Shown: in pieces, positions 31,993 to 44,166 of the stretch
Layout: the number at the start of each line of letters is the position of its first letter
Numbering within the stretch: position 1 is the first letter of the stretch
From: Seminavis robusta
Taxonomy: Eukaryota; Bacillariophyta; Bacillariophyceae; Naviculales; Naviculaceae
Reading direction: 5' to 3'
Assembly (NCBI GenBank): GCA_903772945.1
Contig: CAICTM010000149.1
Span: 1 to 64,000, forward strand
Length of the DNA: 64,000 nt
Made by a program: the position numbers and the translations under genes
The notes under the pieces: model-generated
Told to the model about the DNA's origin: nothing
What the model saw: the letters and a program-made list of their open reading frames with translations, nothing else
The model's database searches: none

Positions 31993-34900
31993 CTCGGTCC
32001 AATTGCCTCTATCTCGCCACTTGTTGAGAACTAAACACCAACAGCAGAGTAGAGAATAGAAGCTATCTGTTGATCAGTGACGACTCTTTGTGGTAACTGT
32101 GTGTTTAGAATTTGGAGAGGGTTGAGTGGAAGACAAATGAGGCTTGGTTGTTGTGGCTGGTTGGATGAAAGGTGATGCGACAGCTATTGCGAGCCACAAT
32201 GCTATTAATAGAGAGTACGAAGAGTGACATTCCTCCGCAATCCCAAAAGAAGAGGAGGGGAAAAGCGGGTTCTGTTTCACCATCGAGGACATAAATTACT
32301 TATTGGAGGGGCGCAGGCTGTTGCGACTGGACATGGTTGGGACATCCAATGCCAGAATCACTACATACATGTAGTGTAATTATTGAGGAGGTGGGGTTAT
32401 TTCTTAATCTATGTAGGCTTGGATGAAACAAACTTTGTCATGTATGCACTCTAAGAGTTCTGGGATTAGCCTGAACCTAGAAATAAATACTCAATCTACC
32501 GTGAATGATAAATCAACCTTCCTGAACAGTTAGTTATGGCATGGGGAGTCTTTCTTGTTACAGTATTTCTTATTTCTAACTGAGAGTCTCATTGGCTTGG
32601 CGATTGAAATTCTGAAATGCTTAGCGAGCGGGATTGATGCTGTTCGAAAAAGATTTTATTAATAAACACAAGCGTCACTCTGACAACTTGGCTGAAGCAA
32701 ACGATTTAACTAGTCTAGAATATTAATAATAGTGACCGTATGATTCTTGTTTTCCAAAGAAACGTGATCTCTGAGACTCGCTGTGTTCTTTGACCACTCA
32801 CAACTCACAACCTCACAACCACGGGTGGACTAGTCTAGGAATCGAATGAATCGAATCTTTAGACTTAGCTTTTGTGAGGAAATCCCGTTCGGGAGTGACC
32901 CATGCTTGGCACTTGGATTTCCGTATGTGCAGTACCAGTATGTATCTCTCCTGCCCGCCAGCCAGTGGTGGTTGTAAGCTCGCCCTGAGGAGTTACCAGG
33001 CTGAAGCTCAAGACTGATTGATGATTCGATTGAATCGAATCATTCGATTCGATTCAATTCAATCCAATCAACCACAGCCCGCAAAACGATCCAGTCGTCA
33101 GTCACTGGCAACGAAGTGGCAAGCCCAGAGTTAAGTTAGGCCGCCATTCTTTGAGCAAGAGGAGCCTACGGCGTCGGCCTGTTTGTGCCTCAGCCTAAAC
33201 AGGCCACGACATGCTTACCGGTATGATTGAGGACAAGAGAAGCCAATGTGTCACCATCTAACATTGCAGCTGTGAACTCCTTGCACGACTCTTGCTGCCT
33301 CTATCATCTATCTAGCTACAGGCTGTACGGTAGCACGAGGAAGTGCCGATTCTGTCAACGCACTTTTTGCCACAACTACAATCACTTCTACTGTCTGCCC
33401 TTATTCGCCCGTTGGAAGAAGAAGAAAACTAGTCTTCCTTTTAAACTTTACGACTGCGAAAACAAAAGAAGAAAAGCGTGCACCCAAGTGCTCTACAGTG
33501 TGATCTTATTACCGCCACTAGTGAATTAGGATAAAGAAGTGCAGCCAGTTTGAAGCACAGCGCCTTCAATTGCGAAGCCAAACCTACGAATGCGAAAGCG
33601 AAGCTTTCAGTTGGCATTGTGCTACTTGAACCTGGTTTGATAATACAATGTCATGCAATATATACTCGTCACATGCCGCATGCGCCTCGAGTGCCTAGAG
33701 ACATGATATCCAGCAAATCCCGTCTTGCTTCCTTCGTCTTCCTTAAAAGCGTCAAAGCAACGATGTCGTGGTGGGAAGCAAGGTAGCAATGTCAGCGACA
33801 GGTCATGTTGTGAACTTCGGTGAGCAATGGAACTGCCGTATTTGGGATTGCACTGGAACCGATAGACTTCAATGAGCTCTTCAATGATTCGATTTCAAAG
33901 ATTCGTTTGCTTGGATGAAAACCCGAATCTGTTCGGTCGTTTGTCTCTCCACTCGTCGTTTCCTCCTTGGTCCTAGCAATACGGTGGCATCCTCAATGGG
34001 TCCCCTTCGCATTGCAGCGTTCTCATCATTCTCCCCCCCCCCAAGAAGTAAGCAAAGTAGTTCTCATTGCAGTTCTTTTAGTTTCAAACCAACAGGTTGT
34101 CACCAACGTCTTCGTCTTTGATCTGCATCAGGGCATCAGTGCATCAGTTGGATGGAAAAGCGCGGATTTCACCAAGCAAGATCTGAATACTCTGGCTAAG
34201 TTAGTTAACCACACAAGATCTGAATGTAGTAGACTATGTACAGTACTTGGTACAGTCGTACTGGTAGATTGTGACCAACTCAGTGACCTGCAAGCTGCCC
34301 GAAAAAAGAATGACCGTACTGGTAGCTGGTACCGGTAGCCATGGGAATATGGGAATTCACCAAGAGAAACTCTACTCTCAAGTTCAAGGTTCAAGGCCTT
34401 CTCAGATGCCTGACTATCTGACTATGCCAGCCAAGAAGAAGTCTGATGACACCGCGACAATTAGTTTAGGGCTGCTGTGATATTTCCCTTATTCCCGACC
34501 ACTGACTGCAGCCTTTTCTACTAGCTAGAGTACCATAGCTAGCCAGTACCATTATAAAAATAGCTAGCTAGATGCGATGTTTACCGGTACTCCTGGCTGG
34601 GTCTGATGTCTGCTGAATTTGTAGAATGAGAAGTCATAAGACTTGTTAAATTAAAATAGTTGTTAGGTTGCAGCTGAATCAATCGCAGCTCGCAGTAGCC
34701 TGTTAGCTTGGATGGGGAGGCCTCGGAGTACTTACAGTTTTGACCATCACCAACATTACTCGTATGCATTATTGGACCACATACATGTACCACTAGCTGC
34801 CAGCTGGTACTTGTCGCTAGCTAGCTCCGTTGCTTATTCTTATAAAAGAGGGAGAGTGCAGCATAGCCACCCAATCGAATTCGAAGACCGAATTGCGAAC

Positions 34901-35134
34901 TCCAATGGCTACGGGCATGACTCACGAGCTTACGAGTACTTGTTCCCAGTTCCCAGCTTGTAGAGGCCTGATGAAAACCAGAGAAGGATTGATTTGATTT
35001 CAGGTTGACTCGACTCGACTCGTCATGCACTCGGCTCACAAAAAGTTTTAAACAGAAAACAGAAAGGCAACACAACCAAAAGTCATTGCAACTATAATAT
35101 CAGGACTCACTCCAGTAAGTTTTTCGCCCCAACC
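31993..35134. other. Intergenic region between two divergent cyclase genes
   Basis: 3.1 kb with no supportable gene. Contains ATTCGA-rich repeats near 33021-33068, CTAGCTAG runs and TACCGGTA copies at 33216, 34330 and 34582. It must hold the promoters of both cyclases. Confidence 0.55.
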
Positions 35135-38100
35135 ATGATGAACCTTCTGACGAGTTACATCTGTCAGGTATCCCTACTTGGCCTCCTCGCCTCTATGGGT
35201 ATGATCGTTGGAACCAACGGCGCAGTATTGGATGTGTACTCTGCCATGTCCTCTCAAATGGACTGCACTTCCCCCAGACGAGACTTTAATGAACGTGAGC
35301 AAAAGACCCACTACAAGGTGGGAGTCCATGCCATTCGCGGTGTCGATGCGGCATACGAAGAGTACAACAAGACTTTTGGGGAATACTTGACGGCCACGGC
35401 CGGTAATCGGTTCGATCCACCAATCACATTCGAAATGGTCCCGGTCACCTTCCAAGAACTCTTTGACAAGGTGGCAACGGAAGACATTGACTTCTTTTAC
35501 GCCAACCCTGGAATCTTTTCTTGTGTCGGAACCGAAGTGGGTGCCCAGCCCATTGCGACGATTGTGTCAAGGCTGGAGGTCCGCGGACACGAGTACGAGT
35601 TGGATGTGTTTGGAGGGGTCATTTTCACACGGGTACGTTCCATTCGTCCATTGCCTGTTGCTTGCTTACATATCTATAATGTATAGCCTAACCTAACCAA
35701 ATCCGGTGGATCTCAATGCTGCTACATGAAACTTTCAGGCTGATAATGACGACATCAACACCATTCAAGACCTGCAAGACAAAATCATTGGAGCTGGGGC
35801 AATGTCCCAGGTCATGGCGGGCCAGGTGCAGTTCTATGAGATGCTAAAGGCCGGAATGTCCTATATCATGGACCCAAAACAGGTTGTCTTTGCGTACGAT
35901 CAGACGAAATTGGTTCATGGGGTCCTCGATCGAGAGTTTGATGTTGGATTCGTCAGAACGGACACAATCGAAAGAACCAAAGATGCCAACGGCAACACTC
36001 TTGACCCCGACCTCTTCAAAGTCATTGAACCAAAGATCTTCGTCTTGGATGATGGAAACTTGTTCCCGTTCCTTCATAGCACTGGTACGTTTGGGCAATG
36101 TGTGTGCATGATGGTCTCATAACAATCATGCTCAAACCATACCACCTCCACCTCTCATTTTTCGTTTGCACAGACATCTACCCTGAATGGCCCGTCGCTG
36201 CTCTAACTCATGTCAACAAGGATGTATCCGAAGAGGTTCAGGAAGCTCTCCTCGCAGTTGGCAAGCACGCCAAAGTTGGCAAAGCCATGGAAGAGTGTGA
36301 ACTGGGGCATCCCAATTCGACTGCCTTCTGCGAGATGCAAGAGTTTCCCGATTACTTTGATCCTCAAGCGCGTTGCGATACCACCAGAGAATTGGCCCGA
36401 TTGGCGTGGGAAGGCTCGAAAGTGGGCAAATGGGCGGGGTTCAGGACATCGAGGTCATATGCGGAGCCAAGAACCATGCAAGAGGCTGCCCACTTGATGA
36501 TTCAGGACGAAAGAGGAAACTGGAAGTGCGGCAGATCCGTAAGTGTCTGTTTTTGTTTGGTTTGGATTCATTCATCTAAGGATTAGCAATGTTGCTCACG
36601 TTGTCAATGGTTGGTTGGTTGGTGCCCACCAGGAGAAACTCTATGACAGCATTGTTTGTCCCGCTGGGCATTATTTGAAAAGCCAAAGGGACTTCGATCG
36701 CGCATGCGAGCAGAATGGCCTCATTTGCAAAGAAGGTTATGACTGCTATTGCAAGCCTTGCGTCAAAGCATTTGAGGTGAGCGTGTACCCCGTAGGCGTC
36801 AATGCCAGCGACGGCAATAAGATAGCGGGTTGTGGGAAGATGTCTGTTTGTGGTCATGTTCAGCAGAAAAAGACCATTACCTTCCGTGCCTTCGACAACA
36901 AAGAAAGGGAAGGAGCCACACTCACCGTCAAGATGCACGACGAGGACGACACACGAAACTTGGACGTGACCCGAATCAATGATACTTTCGCCTACGAGTT
37001 CGGCTGGTCAGACGATAAGGTTGGTGTGGGCATCATGGAGATTTTTGTGGACGGGAAGCAGATCCCAGAGTAAGTTGCGCGGCCACATGACTTTGTAAGG
37101 AGCAATGGAGCAAGTTTGGATTACTCACTACAAACGAAATACATCGGACTGTTGCTTCTATTAGGTCTCCGATAAGGGTGCAGGTAACACCAAGAGAATG
37201 CAATGAAGACTACAGCGGACAAGGCAAGGTGCCAGACGAATATGGCAACTGTATTTGCGGTTCAGGAACACTGGAGCTGGGTGACAAATGCGTGAGCTCT
37301 GCAATATTCTTCGTTATCATTGCCGCAGTTGTGCTACTGCTCGTCTTGGAAGCGGGATATTGCTTCATTGGATACAAGAAACGCCAGAGCGACCAACTTT
37401 GGTTGGTCAACGTTGAAGAGCTGCACTTTGACGATCCTGTGGAGGTGATCGGCCAAGGTGCCTTTGGCGTGGTCCTCAAGGCCGAGTATCGCGGCACCAC
37501 GTAAGTCATGTCCACTGCTGCATTCCTGTTTGCTTTGAGCTTCGGAAGATGTAGTCTCATATCGTCGGGTCCTGCTTTTCTCTCTCTCCAGGGTTGCAAT
37601 CAAACGGGTCCTTTCGCAAGGGGAGAAGCGCAAGGCAGACAAGTCGGGATCCAGGGACGGTTCAAAGGATGGGTCTATGGTCCCTGGAAACACGCTTGGC
37701 AAGAATGGATCGGCCTCCTCTGACACTGGGTCCCTCGATCTGGAGGCACAAACGTATGCAGATCAAGGAGGAAGTGGTGGAAGTGGAATCACAAACGAAA
37801 ACAGCGAAGATAGCGGCTTGAATTCTGCCGAGATGATGACTCAGAGCACGTCTGATCCAATGTCTGTAGACCTTGACTTCCTCGGCAATGGCTTCAGTTT
37901 TGGGAAAAAGCGCAATGGATTGGCAAAATGGATTCCATTCTTCGACCGCGATGAGCATGCCCGACTCAAGTCTTCGATCTTGGGCACTGCTTCTGGCAAT
38001 ACATCCAAGTCCACTGCGATGGGCACCTTCTGCCCCTGCTTCGACTCCCAAGCCAGGCAGAAGGCCGAATTCATCCAGGAAATGCGTTTGCTGAGTCGCT

Positions 38101-40089
38101 TGCGACACCCCTGCAGTGAGTTCAGTGTTTTTTTGACGATGCAAAGCGAATGCATTGACGGACTTGCTTAACGTACGCCCCCTTCTTCTCTTCAACCACA
38201 GTCACCACAGTAATGGGAGCTGTCATCGGCCACGGCCACGATCCAATGCTCGTAATGGAGTTTTGCGAGTATGGATCCCTCCATGATCTTTTGAGAAATG
38301 AGACCATGTATGCAGGGGGTGAAATTTGCCTTCAAATTTTGCGCGATGTTTCCTCTGGAATCAGATATCTGCACGCAAGCAAGCCACCTATCTTACACGG
38401 TGATTTGAAGGTACGTCGTCGGTCTCCGTCTTCCCTTCTCACATACATGAATCTGTGCTTTTGAACTCATACGTTGCCTTCCTGCCTTGCCAGGCCAAGA
38501 ACATCTTGATTGACTCCAGATTCCGAGCCAAAGTTGGCGACTTTGGATTGTCTACCAAGCAGAAATCCGGTATTTCCGGAACTCCGTGAGTACTTGCCGA
38601 CGCGATGGGTCGACAGTTGTGTCAATTGTCAGATCCTCATGTTCTTCTTTCCGCGTTGTCACCTCCGAAGATATTACATGGCACCTGAGTACCTGCGTGG
38701 TAAAACAGACTACAACACTTCCTGCGACATTTATGCTTTGGGTATCATTTTGTACGAGATCTATGCGAGGAAAACACCATACGAAGGTGAAAACCCGCGA
38801 CAGGTCTTGCGCAAGGGTAAGTGTCACCGCGTAGTGAAGCTTGCACGTCATCGGCTTTGCCACTCCTTGAGGAAACTCATGATGCATTCCTTCTTGAAAC
38901 TGCAGTGTGTGATCCAAGGGTGAACAAAAGGCCTTTGATCCCTGATACATGCCCTCCCAAGATTTTGGAGATCATGAAGAAATGTTGGAGCCAGGATCCG
39001 TTCTTCCGCCCGCAAGCAAAAGACCTGGACATGCTCTTCATGGACATGACCATGCAAGATGCAGAACCTTTGTCCGTGGGAGCAACGCACGGCAGGATAG
39101 ATAGACCAACCGGAGACATGTTGTACCGTAAGTGCCTCAGTTGTCAGACGTGATCTGGCTGTCTGCAGGAAGAAGAGCGCATGTTCCGCAAATACTCACT
39201 CCATTTATTCATTCATCGTCTTGATTTCCCAGAAGTTTTTCCATCGCACATTGCCGATGCCCTCAAAGCCGGCGAGAAGGTCGAGCCAGAGACGCACGAC
39301 AATGTCACCATCGTTTTCTCCGATATTGTGCATTTCACTGACATCTCTGCGAGCCTCTCGCCTCTCAAAGTATCGAACCTGCTCGACCGACTCTACTTGT
39401 CATTTGATAGTCTGGCCCGCCAGCACAAGGTGTTCAAAGTTGAAACCATTGTAAGTTGGGCGGTACTCGTGCTGGAACGGTGTGCTGCTTTTATCGGGAG
39501 GGTCTCAATGTTTCTGTTTCCTTTCTTTCCGCAGGGCGATGCGTATATGGGTGTGACAAATTTGGGCGGAGCGATGGAAAGCGACCACGTCAAGGCCATT
39601 GCTGAGTTTGCCATGGACGCCGTTGAGGCAGCTGGCCTGATTTTGATTGATGAAGATGACCCCAAGCGAGGTTATGTCAGAATTCGTGTTGGTTTACACA
39701 CGGGTCCTGTTGTGTCCAATGTCATTGGGTCCCTCAATCCTCGTTACGGATTGTTTGGTGACACTGGTACGCCCCCCTTGTCGCCACAGCTCACGTTCGT
39801 CTTCTATCAGCTCGTCCTCACATCTACCTGCTTTCTACTTACAGTCAACGTTGCGTCTCGAATGGAATCCAACTCCATCAGCCGAAGAATTCAATGCTCC
39901 GAGAAATCTGCCAAGCTCTTGGCCTTGCAGGCCCCGCACATTCCGTTGATCAAGAGGGGAAAGATTGGCGTGAAGGGCAAGGGTGACATGACTACCTATT
40001 GGATCGGCGACAAGCCGAAGGTCAGCAAGGAGCAGGCGAAAGAAGGGCCTCGTGTCGATTTCTTGGCTGAAACGGATCTCATGGAATAG
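35135..40089 (+). CDS. Receptor-type guanylate/adenylate cyclase with PhnD-like sensor and kinase domain
   Basis: Thirteen exons by eye: 35135-35632, 35739-36084, 36174-36538, 36633-37069, 37165-37500, 37592-38115, 38202-38410, 38494-38585, 38671-38816, 38906-39127, 39233-39450, 39535-39766 and 39845-40089; 1289 residues. Order: signal peptide; PhnD/PBP2-like binding domain (about 55-300); Cys-rich segment (C-P-A-G-H-Y-L); filamin-type Ig repeat ending G-K-Q-I-P-E-S-P-I (about 450-555); one transmembrane helix (about 594-616); kinase with G-Q-G-A-F-G, V-A-I-K (K665), H-G-D-L-K (D903), D-F-G (D921) and A-P-E, with a Ser/Gly-rich insert of about 130 residues after V-A-I-K; class III cyclase (about 1080-1240) with F-S-D-I (D1089), K-V-E-T, G-D-A-Y (D1133) and V-N-V-A-S-R. 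The purine-contacting Cys of guanylate cyclases is Gly (R-Y-G-L-F-G). Likely a plasma-membrane receptor making cGMP; substrate is not certain. Confidence 0.9.
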
Positions 40090-40307
40090 ATCATGGAAGC
40101 TTTGATTTTGATGTACAGTACCGTGCAATCTCTCTTCCTCCCTCGACTTTCCCCGCTTCCAAGAGCTTCAGGCCAGCCTGTCAACCATTTTTTATACATC
40201 AATAATTTTCATCTTGCGGTCCTCGGCTGGCTTCGTCTTAGTTTCTATGAACATCATCTTATCTAATAGCTTATTTATATAGACCACAACAACATTTTGC
40301 ATTGGAT

Positions 40308-40915
40308 AGATGAAGGGCGTGCATCAGGGGTAGCCATTGGTACATGGCAGGAACAAAGCACTGGTGGCTGGGGTGATGATTCTTTGGCCAGAGCATCACG
40401 ATCTGCTTTCCTAAGCGTTGCTGGTGGGGATGACAACGTCGGTCGCTTGGACGAGGCACGAGCTAAGGACGCGAATGTAGCTACCTGGTATGAGCTTCTG
40501 TGTGGAAGCTCAGACTCGGGAATGCCCCACTAGATGAAGGGCATGCATAAGGGGGCAGCGATCGGTAGGAACAGAACACTGAAGGCTGGAGAGCTAGTTC
40601 TTTGGCCAGAGCAACGCGTTCTGATTTCCCACGGTGACAACGTCGGTCGCTTGGACGAGGCATGAGCTAAGGACGCGAATGTAGCTATGAGCTTCTGTGT
40701 GGAAGCTCAGACTCGGGAATGCCCCACTAGATGAAGGGTATGCATAAGGGGGCAGCGATCGGTAGGAACAGGGTGGAGAGCTAGTTCTTTGGCCAGAGCA
40801 ACGGGTTCTGATTTCCCACGGTGACAACGTCGGTCGCTTGGACGATGCACGAGCTAAGGATGCGAATGTAGCTATGAGCTTCTGTGTGGAAGCTCAGACT
40901 CGGGTGTGCTCCACT
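40308..40915. repeat. Three tandem ~190-225-bp repeats
   Basis: Units at 40308-40531, 40532-40728 and 40729-40915, each starting AGATGAAGGG and ending CCCCACT/CTCCACT. Units 2 and 3 are nearly identical apart from a deletion; unit 1 has extra sequence. They begin about 220 bp after the receptor cyclase stop codon. The frames they generate are not conserved between units. Confidence 0.85.
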
Positions 40916-41328
40916 AACTAAGCTCATCTAGTGGCGGGGAAGGACACGCTACTGCTACGAAGAAAATCAAGAAGGTTGGCAACGAACTTCACAGTTATAT
41001 ATGTTTTCCTGAATGCTGCATTAGACCACAAAACGATAGCTGCCTTGCACTAGCTGGCTGCCGGAGGAGATCTTCGCCTATTACTACAAGTCCCCGGCCT
41101 TGACTGAGCCGATGGCATTGGACAAACGTTATTCCCGCAAATGATTTTGGATTGGGCCTTGGAGAAACGTTTCCTGGTGGTGTCATGTGATGATGACGGT
41201 GGCGACGACAACAAAAAAGAGCAATGCCTTCGCCCCGTGTTTGAGGTGGAGGAGGAGGCAAGGAACGATGCAAGCCCTGGACCAGACTCGCATGAGCTCA
41301 GTAGGGCAAGCAGCTCCTGGTACCCTCC
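40916..41328. other. Intergenic; nothing recognised
   Basis: No gene or repeat recognised. Confidence 0.5.
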
Positions 41329-42033
41329 TCAGAAGCGTCCTTGGATGACGTGGTGCGGCAATGATGGTTTGGACAAGGTCAATGGTGCGAAAGCGGGTGG
41401 CGCAAACCCTTTAGAAAGCTTCACGGCGGCTTCTACAAAGACCATCTCATCGCTTGAGAGTCTGTAGTCTCGACTGTGCAACTTTTGCCGCATGGCAGTG
41501 CGCTTGGTCTCACAGAACATGTGCCCTAGGTTTCCCGTTTCACCCTTGCAACTCTTGACGCAGTCCTGTGAGGAAAACGAATGGCCAGTGCTGCTGGCTT
41601 CGGGAGCAGAGCACCGCCGTTGCACGACCGGAGCACTGCCATCTTCATCCATGGGATCATCGTGATCATCACGGTGGCTATGGTCATGCTCTTCGATCAG
41701 AATGGACGTGGCCAAAATGGGAGGGGCAAACAGTGGCTGCCCTGGGGGACAAGGCACCGGTGGCATGGTGCTGCAACAGTTAGCATCATTGTGAGCATGG
41801 TTGTGATGACGGGAAGACTGAAGCGGATGCATACAACCCTCAGTGGGGTTAACCTCATTGTTCTCGAAATATATACCCGAGCCGCCGTTGCGTGGTTTCT
41901 CCAGTGTTGTCGGAGCAACCGCTCTTCCCGATTCACTGACAAGACGTTCATGGAAATGGACCCCCTGAAGACGCTGTTTCTCAAAGCATCCCGCTGGAGC
42001 GCCATGGTTGAAATATTGGAATGAGTGCATCAT
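41329..42033 (-). CDS. Unknown His-rich protein, GSGIYFE family member 1
   Basis: 234 codons from ATG at 42033. No known domain. Visible features are a G-S-G-I-Y-F-E-N-N-E-V block (about residues 51-61), a His/Asp-rich middle (H-H-N-H-A-H-N-D and E-E-H-D-H-S-H-R-D-D-H-D-D) that could bind metal, several Cys, and a C-terminal D-Y-R-L-S-S-D-E-M-V-F-V-E-A-A segment. The first and last blocks recur in the minus-strand ORF at 44167-44727, so the two are probably diverged paralogs. There is no signal peptide or membrane helix. Single exon as read; an upstream exon cannot be excluded. Confidence 0.55.
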   Translation of the reverse strand: MMHSFQYFNHGAPAGCFEKQRLQGVHFHERLVSESGRAVAPTTLEKPRNGGSGIYFENNEVNPTEGCMHPLQSSRHHNHAHNDANCCSTMPPVPCPPGQPLFAPPILATSILIEEHDHSHRDDHDDPMDEDGSAPVVQRRCSAPEASSTGHSFSSQDCVKSCKGETGNLGHMFCETKRTAMRQKLHSRDYRLSSDEMVFVEAAVKLSKGFAPPAFAPLTLSKPSLPHHVIQGRF

Positions 42034-44166
42034 TGTTCCTTCTGGTTATCTGCTTGGTTCGACAAACCTGATTCGATTCGTGCTCAATGCTAACTGTGGA
42101 AATACGTTCAATGCTTTGCTGCAAACTGATAATAATGGGGAGACAAAAATAATCTACCCATTGACATCTACCGTTCCTGTTCTTGACCATTACAAGGACA
42201 ATGATCGATGATGGTCGAAATCTCATGTATATCATGCCAAGTCAAAAGGACGGAAGCTATGCAAACCGTGAGTTGGCGTGGCCCTCGCAACCAATAGCAA
42301 GCATGCAACCAAGGTCAGGCTCCGTGGTCTTTGGTCGACTTTGTCGCGCATTGTCCAACCACTACAAAACCGTCTTTCTTCCCACTTCGAGCCAGGAATC
42401 TTGTCTTTGGATGTTCGACACTGGCTGACACGTTGGTGTCTTTGGGATTCTCGTTCGTAAATAGATTCATCCAGGAGTTAAGCTCGTCTGGCTTCCAAGA
42501 ATGCTTAGTACTTCTTTCGATAGTGCACAATTTGGCCAGGACAATGAACAGTGGTCAGATTTATGGTCAATAAGTCAAGAATATTTCTTTTCCCGAGCAC
42601 TTTACTGGTAGTTTACTAGTAGATTAATTCAAAGTTTGCTGCAACTTTCATGTTACATGTGCGTACCGTAGGGTGGCACACGTGGAATGGGGTACGTGGT
42701 TTCGGAAGACACCAAAGGAGCGTCATCCACATTGTTCCGTAAAGTCTGCAAACCCATCCCTCAATCTTCCTCGAGAAAGAAGGAAGTGCTCCTCTAAGCG
42801 ATTGGTACACTGGAAGAACAAAAGCATTGTGACTTAGAACTCATATTGAAGATAAATCAGAACAGCTATCAGAACTCAATGTCATCGCTAACGAACCTTT
42901 TAGCGAAGAGACATCGTCGAGAGTGTGAGAGAACCCTAGAATGCATTCTGATAAAACACTTTTTCTCTCCGTTGAAATGGGAATCCATTGCGGCTCTATG
43001 ATTGGTTCAGCAAACCCGGCTGAAACAGAAGCCAATCAACTTTTCATTAATTAATCTGGTGTAGAGTGTAGAGTACTACGGTACCAGTAACCAGTATGTG
43101 TAAAGGAGAAGTTGCTTGATCTGAATGGATACCCAGTCTTGCTTCAAGCTTTGCTGATTGGTTCACATTTATTTCACATCACTCATTGGAACAGGAATAG
43201 ACTAATAAAACATCCACATCCAGTTGACAGCCAATGGATGGCCACTGTGGCCCTGTGGGGATCCATCAGTTGGATTGGCCCAACAGGTACCGGTACAGTA
43301 CAGTAAGCTGTTCAGCCATGCTGCTGCTTGATGACCCTTTTCTCTTTGCTTCAGTCAAGACTGTGGCACTTCAGATTGGATAGCCAACCAGATTGCTGTG
43401 TTGACGCCATTCCTGCAGGTTGGTTCTTGCCTGGTGGGTGCACACCTTGGCCAGTAGCCAAGCTCAAAGTGTAGGTTAGCTTCAAGTGCTCATTGATCGA
43501 AGGGAGGCAGCTGCCTTGATGGGCGATTGGTGCCTCCATGTGGCTACTTGATTGGCTAGGTGTTCCACTTGTAGGAGTAGTACCGTATCCAGACATCGAC
43601 CGGCAAGAATGCCACCCGTCTTTGGGGTGTCAGCCCTCCGGGTGTGCATGGGCCTGGTTGACGACCTTTTCCGCCTCAGAAGACAAGGGGCGGAGATTGA
43701 GTGACCCTGAGCTAGCTAGCTAGCGACAGGGGATTGAGTGAGGGCCGAACCGCTGAGGCTGGCAATGAGGGCCAAACCACTCAGACTGGCAATGATGTCC
43801 TCCTTGGTCCATCCCCGTGCATCAGTCTCCTTTGCGCCTTCGGCCAGGCTAAAACAACAGGGAGAAACAAGTTTGAAAAAACACTCCGACCTGAGCCAGT
43901 CCGGCACAATCGCTGGCATTTGATTTCAATACGGGTACCAGGTACAGGCTTAGATTTAGGGCTACGGTAGCTGACTCGCAGACGTATAATTTAAAACACC
44001 ACCGGTAGCTAGAATGTAGCAATGAGCACAGCAAGAGATCATAGCTTTGAGATCGAGAGATGGAATATGTCGTAGCGAGGGAGATGCCGGTATCATAGAG
44101 AAGCTGGAAGCAATCGTAGCAGAATTTATATAGCCAAACGAGGCCAACCGAAAGTGGAGCAGCTAA
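42034..44166. other. Intergenic; no confident gene
   Basis: Short frames without domain evidence. Contains a TACCGGTA copy at 43288 and a GCTAGCTAGCTAGC run near 43710. Confidence 0.5.

Noticed and set aside
33227-34480. Several short plus-strand ORFs between the two cyclases
   Set aside because: No domain, splice pattern or codon evidence supports them.
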